Of a stretch of 64,000 bases of DNA, positions 58,422-64,000 are shown in pieces. The number at the start of each line of letters is the position of its first letter. Position 1 is the stretch's first letter. A program made the translations under genes and the position numbers. This stretch comes from Atlantibacter sp. RC6 (GTDB lineage Bacteria > Pseudomonadota > Gammaproteobacteria > Enterobacterales > Enterobacteriaceae), in assembly GCF_014193285.1 (NCBI RefSeq), contig NZ_JACHZE010000003.1:234173-298172 (forward strand). Direction: 5' to 3'. The notes beneath the pieces were generated by a model that saw only the letters and a list, made by a program, of their open reading frames with translations, was not told where the DNA came from and ran no database searches.

Positions 58422-59180
58422 ATGAAGATGCGCGCGATATTGCCTGGCCTGGTTGCCGTTGCTCTGCTGAGCGGTTGCCAGAATATGGACTCCAACGGTT
58501 TGCTCACCTCCGGCGCTGAGGCGTTTCAGGCGTATACCTTAAGCGATGCGCAGGTCAAAACGCTCAGCGATGAAGCCTGTAAAGAGATGGACAGCAAGGC
58601 GACCATTGCGCCTGCGAGCAGCCAGTACGCTCAGCGTCTGAATACCATCGCCGCTGCGCTGGGCGATAACATCAATGGCCAGCCGGTAAACTACAAGGTT
58701 TATATGGCGAAAGACGTCAACGCCTTCGCCATGGCGAATGGCTGTATCCGCGTTTACAGCGGATTGATGGACATGATGAACGACAACGAAGTCGAAGCAG
58801 TTATCGGCCATGAAATGGGCCACGTGGCGCTGGGGCACGTCAAGAAAGGAATGCAGGTCGCGCTGGGTACCAACGCCGCGCGCGTTGCCGCAGCCTCGGC
58901 GGGCGGCGTGATCGGCAGCCTGTCGCAATCGCAGCTTGGCGATTTAGGCGAGAAACTGGTGAATGCGCAGTTCTCCCAGCGTCAGGAATCAGAGGCGGAC
59001 GACTACTCTTACGATCTGCTGCGCAAACGCGGGATCAACCCCATCGGGTTGGCAACCAGTTTCGAGAAGCTCCAGACGCTGGAAGCGGGACGTCAGAGCT
59101 CAATGTTTGACGATCACCCGGCTTCAGCCGAACGCGCCCAGCATATTCGCGATCGCATGAAGGCGGATGGGATTAAGTAA
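58422..59180 (+). CDS. loiP: Outer-membrane metalloprotease LoiP (YggG)
   Basis: A 252-residue M48-family zinc protease lipoprotein. The lipobox LLSGC ends at C19. The zinc motif HEMGH is at residues 130-134, with a third ligand in QRQESEADDYSYD. It matches E. coli LoiP, a low-osmolarity-induced outer-membrane protease that works with BepA. It is divergent from tktA and converges on speB. Confidence 0.94.
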   Translation: MKMRAILPGLVAVALLSGCQNMDSNGLLTSGAEAFQAYTLSDAQVKTLSDEACKEMDSKATIAPASSQYAQRLNTIAAALGDNINGQPVNYKVYMAKDVNAFAMANGCIRVYSGLMDMMNDNEVEAVIGHEMGHVALGHVKKGMQVALGTNAARVAAASAGGVIGSLSQSQLGDLGEKLVNAQFSQRQESEADDYSYDLLRKRGINPIGLATSFEKLQTLEAGRQSSMFDDHPASAERAQHIRDRMKADGIK

Positions 59181-59181
59181 T

Positions 59182-59212
59182 AAAAAAAGCGCCGGTATGA
59201 CGCCGGCGCTTT
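59182..59212. terminator. Bidirectional terminator between loiP and speB
   Basis: AAGCGCCGG (59187-59195) pairs with CCGGCGCTT (59203-59211), with an A run on the left. It ends speB strongly on the minus strand and loiP more weakly on the plus strand. Confidence 0.82.
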
Positions 59213-59238
59213 GTTAGTGGGCAAGAAAACCCGCCAGA

Positions 59239-60159
59239 TTACTCGCCTTTCTTGGCGGCCTGGATATACAGCATCTCTAACGCCAGCGTCGCAGCAGCCA
59301 GCGCGGTAATTTCAGACTGGTCATAAGCCGGAGCCACTTCCACCACGTCCATACCGACGATATTCAGATCTTTCAGGCCGCGCACCAGTTTGATGGCGCG
59401 ATCGGAAGTCAGGCCGCCGATCACCGGTGTGCCGGTGCCCGGTGCGAATGCCGGATCCAGGCAGTCGATGTCGAAGGTCAGATAAACCGGCAGATCGCCA
59501 ACGATCTGTTTCACCTGGGCAATGATGTCATCCACGCCGCGATCGTTCACCTGGCAGGCGTCCAGCACGGTGAAGCCGTTATCTTTATCGAATTCGGTGC
59601 GGATGCCGATTTGCACCGAGTGGTTCGGGTCGATCAGGCCTTCGTTCGGCGCGGTGTAGAACATGGTGCCGTGGTCGAACTCGCAGCCGTTGGCGTAAGT
59701 GTCGGTGTGCGCATCAAAGTGCACCAGCGCCATTTTGCCAAAGTGTTTCGCGTGAGCGCGCAGCAGCGGCAGGGTCACGAAATGGTCGCCGCCGAAAGAG
59801 AGCATACGTTTACCGGCAGCCAGCAGTTTCTCCGCGTGGGCCTGCAGTTTTTCGCTCATTTCACGGGCATCGCCGAAGGCGTACACCAGGTCGCCGCAAT
59901 CCACCACATTCAGGCGCTCGCGCATGTCGAAGTTCCAAGGGAAGCGGTTGTGCTCCCAGGCGAGATTGGTGGAAACCTGGCGGATCGCCGCCGGGCCGTG
60001 ACGACCGCCTGCGCGGCCAGACGTCGCCATATCAAACGGAACGCCGGTGATCACCCAGTCAGCGTCGCTGTCGTAGGGCTGGAAATTCATTGGTAAACGC
60101 AAAAAACCAAAGGCGTTGGATACCAGAGAGTTATCGTATTGATGGCCTAAGGTGCTCAT
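59239..60159 (-). CDS. speB: Agmatinase SpeB
   Basis: A 306-residue dimanganese ureohydrolase that splits agmatine into putrescine and urea. Metal ligands are H126 (GGDHF), D149, H151 and D153 (HFDAHTD), plus the two aspartates of FDIDCLDP. Same length as E. coli SpeB. It lies 174 bases downstream of speA across a terminator-like structure, and together they form the arginine-to-putrescine route. Confidence 0.96.
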   Translation of the reverse strand: MSTLGHQYDNSLVSNAFGFLRLPMNFQPYDSDADWVITGVPFDMATSGRAGGRHGPAAIRQVSTNLAWEHNRFPWNFDMRERLNVVDCGDLVYAFGDAREMSEKLQAHAEKLLAAGKRMLSFGGDHFVTLPLLRAHAKHFGKMALVHFDAHTDTYANGCEFDHGTMFYTAPNEGLIDPNHSVQIGIRTEFDKDNGFTVLDACQVNDRGVDDIIAQVKQIVGDLPVYLTFDIDCLDPAFAPGTGTPVIGGLTSDRAIKLVRGLKDLNIVGMDVVEVAPAYDQSEITALAAATLALEMLYIQAAKKGE

Positions 60160-60187
60160 TGATATGACCTCTTTCGTAAAGTCGATG

Positions 60188-60230
60188 TAAAAAAAATCCC
60201 CTCCGCGTCGTTAAGCCCGACGAGGAAGGG
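60188..60230 (-). terminator. Terminator or attenuator between speA and speB
   Basis: On the minus strand an imperfect stem (ATCCC..CCTCGTCG with CGACG..GAGGGGAT) is followed by eight T. It should end most speA transcripts and separate speB expression. Confidence 0.75.
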
Positions 60231-60333
60231 ATTGATTAGAGTCAGTTTGCTGGCGCGAATTATCGCCGTGTTTCATGCCGGGTTCAAGCGTCTGCATGTC
60301 CATCAGTATAGCCAGGCAGACGCAGCCGGATAG

Positions 60334-62310
60334 TTACTCGTCTTCCAGGTAAGTGTACCCGTAAAGACCCGCTTCAAACTCTTCCAGGAACTGCTGTTGC
60401 AGCGCATCGTCCAGACCGGTGTTTTTCACCTGGTCGCGGAACTGGGTCAGCAGCGTGTTCGGGTCGAGCTGCACGTATTGCAGCATATCCGCCACGGTAT
60501 CCCCTTCATCGGACAGCTCAACTTCCACGCTGCCGTCAGGGAACACAAACACGTCAACTGCTTCGGTATCGCCAAACAGGTTATGCATGTTGCCAAGAAT
60601 TTCCTGGTACGCGCCCACCATAAAGAAGCCCAGCATCGGCGGGTTCTCCGGGTCGTACTCCGGCATCGGCATAGTGGTGGCAATCCCGTCGCCGTCGATA
60701 TAGTGATCGATGGCACCGTCAGAGTCACAGGTGATATCCAGCAGCACCGCGCGGCGTTCCGGGATCTGGTTCAGCCCTTCCAGCGGCATTACCGGGAACA
60801 ACTGGTCGATACCCCAGGCGTCCGGCATGGACTGGAACAGAGAGAAGTTGATGTACATCTTGTCCGCCATACGCTCCTGCAACTCGTCGATAATCGGACG
60901 ATGAGCGCGGTTGCTCGGATCAAGCTGTTTCTGCACTTCATGGCACATGCTCAGGTAGAGCTGCTCCGCCCATGCGCGCTCCTGCAGGCTGAACGCGCCT
61001 GAAGAGTAGCCCACGTGGATGTCGTGCAGATCCATCTGGCTGTCGTGCAGCCATTCACGCAGCGAGCGACGGGTGCCCGGCTCGTGCATCTCCTGCCAGG
61101 TCTCCCACATGCTTTGCAGGGCGCGCGCCGCGTCTTCCGCTGGCGCGGTGGGCACGGTGTATTCGTTGCGCTCAACGCCGATAATGTTGGACACCAGCAC
61201 GGTATGGTGGGCAGTCACCGCGCGGCCAGACTCGGTGATCACCGTCGGGTGCGGCAGGCCATTCTCTTCACAGGCATCGCCAATCGCCCAAATGATGTTG
61301 TTGGCGTATTCGTTCAGACCATAGTTCACCGAGCAATCAGACTGCGAACGCGTGCCTTCATAGTCAACGCCCAGACCGCCGCCCACGTCGAAGCACTGGA
61401 TATTCACGCCCAGCTTATGCAGTTCAACGTAGAAACGCGCCGATTCACGGACGCCAGTCGCGATGTCGCGGATGTTGGCCATCTGCGAACCAAGGTGGAA
61501 GTGCAGCAGTTGCAGGCTGTCGAGACGGCCCGCTTCGCGCAGCATCTCAACCAGTTGTAGCACCTGGGTCGCCGCCAGGCCGAATTTTGATTTTTCGCCG
61601 CCGGAGGACTGCCATTTACCGGAGCCCTGAGACGCCAGACGCGCCCGCACGCCCAGGCGCGGCACCACGTTCAGACGTTCGGCTTCTTCCAGAACGATAC
61701 GGATTTCCGACATTTTTTCGATAACCAGATAGACCTTGTGGCCCATCTTTTCACCGATTAACGCCAGACGAATGTATTCACGGTCTTTATAGCCATTACA
61801 GACGATAACGGAACGCGTCATGCCCGCATGGGCCAGCACGGCCATCAGCTCCGCTTTCGAGCCGGCTTCGAGGCCCAGCGGTTCGCCGGAGTGGATCAGC
61901 GTTTCGATGACGCGGCGATGCTGGTTAACTTTAATCGGGTAAACCAGGAAATAGTCGCCGTTATAACCATAGGATTCGCGCGCGCGTTTGAACGCGGCAT
62001 TAATAGAACGCAGGCGGTGCTGCAAAATCTGCGGGAAGCAGAATAACGCAGGCAAGCGCTGGCCTTGCGCTTCACGGGATTTCACCAGTTTGGCGAGATC
62101 CACGCGGGCTTCCGGGACGTCGGGGTCCGGGCAAACGCTGATATGGCCCAGTTCGTTGACGTCATAGTAATTATTGCCCCACCAGGCAATGTTGTAGGTG
62201 CGCAGCATTTTACTGGCTTCCTGAGAACTCATTGCAACCTCCTGCATGGAACGTAGTACACCCTGTTCGCCTGCTGACGAAGGCGAAAACGAAGACATGT
62301 CGTCAGACAT
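60334..62310 (-). CDS. speA: Biosynthetic arginine decarboxylase SpeA
   Basis: A 658-residue PLP enzyme of the alanine-racemase-fold decarboxylases, converting arginine to agmatine. The PLP lysine is in YPIKVNQH, near residue 127. [12 protein letters not shown] binds the phosphate, and [10 protein letters not shown] supplies the C-terminal catalytic cysteine. The start at 62310 (MSDDMSS) follows GAGG by six bases. An upstream small ORF ends eight bases inside this gene, suggesting coupled translation. The long form from 62349 is not used. Confidence 0.95.
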   Translation of the reverse strand: MSDDMSSFSPSSAGEQGVLRSMQEVAMSSQEASKMLRTYNIAWWGNNYYDVNELGHISVCPDPDVPEARVDLAKLVKSREAQGQRLPALFCFPQILQHRLRSINAAFKRARESYGYNGDYFLVYPIKVNQHRRVIETLIHSGEPLGLEAGSKAELMAVLAHAGMTRSVIVCNGYKDREYIRLALIGEKMGHKVYLVIEKMSEIRIVLEEAERLNVVPRLGVRARLASQGSGKWQSSGGEKSKFGLAATQVLQLVEMLREAGRLDSLQLLHFHLGSQMANIRDIATGVRESARFYVELHKLGVNIQCFDVGGGLGVDYEGTRSQSDCSVNYGLNEYANNIIWAIGDACEENGLPHPTVITESGRAVTAHHTVLVSNIIGVERNEYTVPTAPAEDAARALQSMWETWQEMHEPGTRRSLREWLHDSQMDLHDIHVGYSSGAFSLQERAWAEQLYLSMCHEVQKQLDPSNRAHRPIIDELQERMADKMYINFSLFQSMPDAWGIDQLFPVMPLEGLNQIPERRAVLLDITCDSDGAIDHYIDGDGIATTMPMPEYDPENPPMLGFFMVGAYQEILGNMHNLFGDTEAVDVFVFPDGSVEVELSDEGDTVADMLQYVQLDPNTLLTQFRDQVKNTGLDDALQQQFLEEFEAGLYGYTYLEDE

Positions 62311-62470
62311 AGCGAACCTCAAACTCTGTTGAAAGTGTATACCCGACACCGTCGGGCATAGCGAAGTTGACTACTATCGCAGCGTTAAATTGCGATAACA
62401 ACCCATAAGCAGCCGGACCTGGCAGCATAGTACGCTGACCGCCCCGCTGTGCGACCGGTTTCATATTCAT
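62303..62470 (-). CDS. yqgB: Small YqgB-like upstream ORF
   Basis: A small ORF of 55 residues (from ATG 62470) or 53 (from 62464) whose core, MKPVAQ then [16 protein letters not shown], matches E. coli YqgB, an acid-induced small gene next to speA. Its C-terminus is longer than the roughly 43-residue E. coli form and runs into speA, the stop (TGA at 62305-62303) overlapping the speA start. It may be a leader peptide that couples to speA. No good Shine-Dalgarno is seen. The core match supports expression; function is unknown. Confidence 0.55.
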   Translation of the reverse strand: MNMKPVAQRGGQRTMLPGPAAYGLLSQFNAAIVVNFAMPDGVGYTLSTEFEVRYV

Positions 62471-63189
62471 ATCATTGTAAAACACGTATCCGAACGCTGT
62501 ATGACAGGTTCGTCGAAACCACGAGAAAACCCTTGCTTAGCAAGAGCGCCCTTGTTCAGTCATCACGCGCCTTAACCGGCCCGGGAATCCTGAGAAGCGC
62601 CGAGATGGGTAGAACATCGGCAGGTTTGCAAAAAAGGGATGCAGGTTGAGAGGGACAACAGTACACCAGAACGGTGTGACAGATTCTGCAGATTACTCCG
62701 ATTCATTATTTCGTATCACCTCCACGCCAGCCTTTAGGGACAAGCGACAAGCAAAGCTAATGGTTAATGCTCAACCCGGCTGGAAGTGGCGACACGAACA
62801 ATCGTCGTGCGCTTTTTTTCATCCTTCGCTGCAAAAGCGAAAATGGAGAAGCCGCGCGCGCCGTTTTATACCGACAACACAGGGTAAATGCAAAATAAAA
62901 ATCGCGTGATTGACGCCGATGTCAGGAAATATTGCCATTTCCCCCGTTTCGCCTGTTTAACGCCGGGTAAAAATCGCTGGAAAAGGGATGAATAAATGAC
63001 CTAGAATAGCCGTCCAGATGTTAATCCATCTATATACCTACGGAGTGTCAGGTGAGGTTGCGCAAGGCAAGCGCTAAAAGAGGATTAACACTCATCGCCT
63101 GTATTGCCTGCAAGCCGCTGCCAAAAGGCAGGTAAGTGCTTTTAATACAATACGTTGAGTCAACATATTAATACCGAGTTTAAACGAAT
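62471..63189. promoter_or_regulatory. speA-metK divergent region
   Basis: About 720 bases separate the yqgB-like ORF from metK. Two short plus-strand frames (62449-62649 and 62646-62909) lack a Shine-Dalgarno and I do not support them as genes. The region holds a small hairpin near 62826-62842, the metK promoter area (TAGAAT at 63002-63007), MetJ boxes and a leader of about 175 bases with a TGCC-AAAA-GGCA hairpin near 63118-63131. Confidence 0.5.
63008..63031. promoter_or_regulatory. Tandem MetJ boxes of metK
   Basis: Three adjoining eight-base units, AGCCGTCC, AGATGTTA and ATCCATCT, match AGACGTCT at six, five and five positions. They lie just after the TAGAAT -10, where MetJ with S-adenosylmethionine would repress metK. 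Confidence 0.65.
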
Positions 63190-64000
63190 ATGGCTAAACA
63201 CCTTTTTACATCCGAGTCTGTATCAGAAGGGCATCCCGATAAAATCGCTGACCAGATCTCCGATGCGGTCCTTGACGCAATTTTGGAACAAGATCCTAAA
63301 GCGCGCGTGGCCTGCGAAACTTATGTGAAAACCGGCATGGTTTTAGTGGGCGGTGAAATCACCACCAGCGCATGGGTGGATATCGAAGAGATCACCCGCA
63401 ACACGGTCCGCGAAATCGGCTACGTGCATTCTGATATGGGCTTTGATGCCAACTCCTGCGCGGTGTTAAGTGCGATTGGCAAACAGTCTCCGGACATCAA
63501 CCAGGGCGTTGACCGCACCGATCCGCTGGAACAGGGCGCGGGCGACCAGGGCCTGATGTTTGGTTATGCCACCAACGAAACCGACGTGCTGATGCCAGCG
63601 CCAGTGACCTACGCGCACCGTCTGGTGCAGCGCCAGGCTGAAGTGCGTAAAAACGGCGCCCTGCCGTGGTTGCGTCCGGATGCGAAAAGCCAGGTCACTT
63701 TCCAGTACGACAACAACAAAATCGTCGGTATTGATGCCGTTGTTCTGTCTACCCAACATTCTGAAGATATCGACCAGAAATCACTGCACGAAGCGGTGAT
63801 GGAAGAGATCATCAAGCCGGTGCTGCCTGCGGAATGGCTGAACGAAACCACTAAATACTTCATCAACCCGACCGGACGTTTTGTGATCGGCGGCCCAATG
63901 GGCGACTGCGGCCTGACCGGCCGTAAAATCATCGTGGATACCTACGGCGGTATGGCTCGTCACGGCGGCGGCGCGTTCTCTGGTAAGGACCCGTCAAAAG
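63190..64000 (+). CDS. metK: S-adenosylmethionine synthetase MetK (5' part)
   Basis: The first 270 residues of an enzyme of about 384 that makes S-adenosylmethionine from methionine and ATP; the window ends inside the gene. GHPDKIADQ near residue 13 and [13 protein letters not shown] near 117 bind ATP and metal; the P-loop-like [12 protein letters not shown] is cut by the window edge. Sequence is nearly identical to E. coli MetK. The ATG at 63190 has only a weak upstream GAG. Confidence 0.97.
   Translation, partial: MAKHLFTSESVSEGHPDKIADQISDAVLDAILEQDPKARVACETYVKTGMVLVGGEITTSAWVDIEEITRNTVREIGYVHSDMGFDANSCAVLSAIGKQSPDINQGVDRTDPLEQGAGDQGLMFGYATNETDVLMPAPVTYAHRLVQRQAEVRKNGALPWLRPDAKSQVTFQYDNNKIVGIDAVVLSTQHSEDIDQKSLHEAVMEEIIKPVLPAEWLNETTKYFINPTGRFVIGGPMGDCGLTGRKIIVDTYGGMARHGGGAFSGKDPSK

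Noticed and set aside
62449-62909. Two overlapping short plus-strand frames between speA and metK
   Set aside because: No Shine-Dalgarno and no recognised similarity; possibly the doubtful yqgC/yqgD-type annotations seen in E. coli.

Overview
The window is a chromosomal segment of a gamma-proteobacterium of the Enterobacteriaceae. Nearly every protein aligns from memory, end to end, with an Escherichia coli K-12 counterpart, and gene order largely follows the K-12 segment from mocA (ygfJ) to metK. It is probably not E. coli: idi and the yggC-yggF region are absent, and several genes are present that K-12 lacks or keeps elsewhere. I saw no tRNA, insertion sequence, prophage, CRISPR array or REP/ERIC repeat.

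Bases 1-17350 form a purine-catabolism and molybdenum-hydroxylase island: mocA, ygfK, ssnA, ygfM, xdhD, xanQ, guaD and ghxQ on the plus strand, a convergent AegA/YgfT-type iron-sulfur flavoprotein, and the urate permease uacT. The proteins import xanthine, urate, guanine and hypoxanthine, deaminate guanine, and supply a molybdenum hydroxylase with cofactor and an electron path. Two candidate sigma-54 promoters (845-860 and 15747-15762) and a perfect CRP-type palindrome suggest starvation and anaerobic control. All cluster-ligand cysteines of the XdhD ferredoxin-like domain are missing.

Bases 17350-32500 carry an unrecognised AT-rich accessory gene where E. coli has idi, then lysS and prfB (with the programmed +1 frameshift), recJ, dsbC, xerD, fldB, ygfX-sdhE, ygfZ, yqfA, an RpiR-family regulator beside bglA, a YhjA-type tri-heme cytochrome c peroxidase with adjacent OxyR-like and FNR sites, and ygfF.

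Bases 32500-49300 hold gcvTHP, the ubiquinone genes ubiI-ubiH with pepP and ygfB, zapA, 6S RNA (ssrS), the 5-formyl-THF cyclo-ligase gene, serA, rpiA, argP, yggE, argO and mscS. The 6S RNA and cyclo-ligase genes lie in tandem.

Bases 49300-64000 hold epd-pgk-fbaA with Cra and CRP sites, then the most novel region: a five-gene operon (53023-56099) with a PPC/DUF296 protein and a complete ECF transporter (S, T and two ATPases) of unknown substrate. The two ATPases show complementary defects that predict one competent and one degenerate ATP site. tktA, loiP, speB, speA (with a small upstream ORF overlapping its start) and the 5' part of metK finish the window.

Family assignments rest on remembered sequences and visible motifs; no database search was run.
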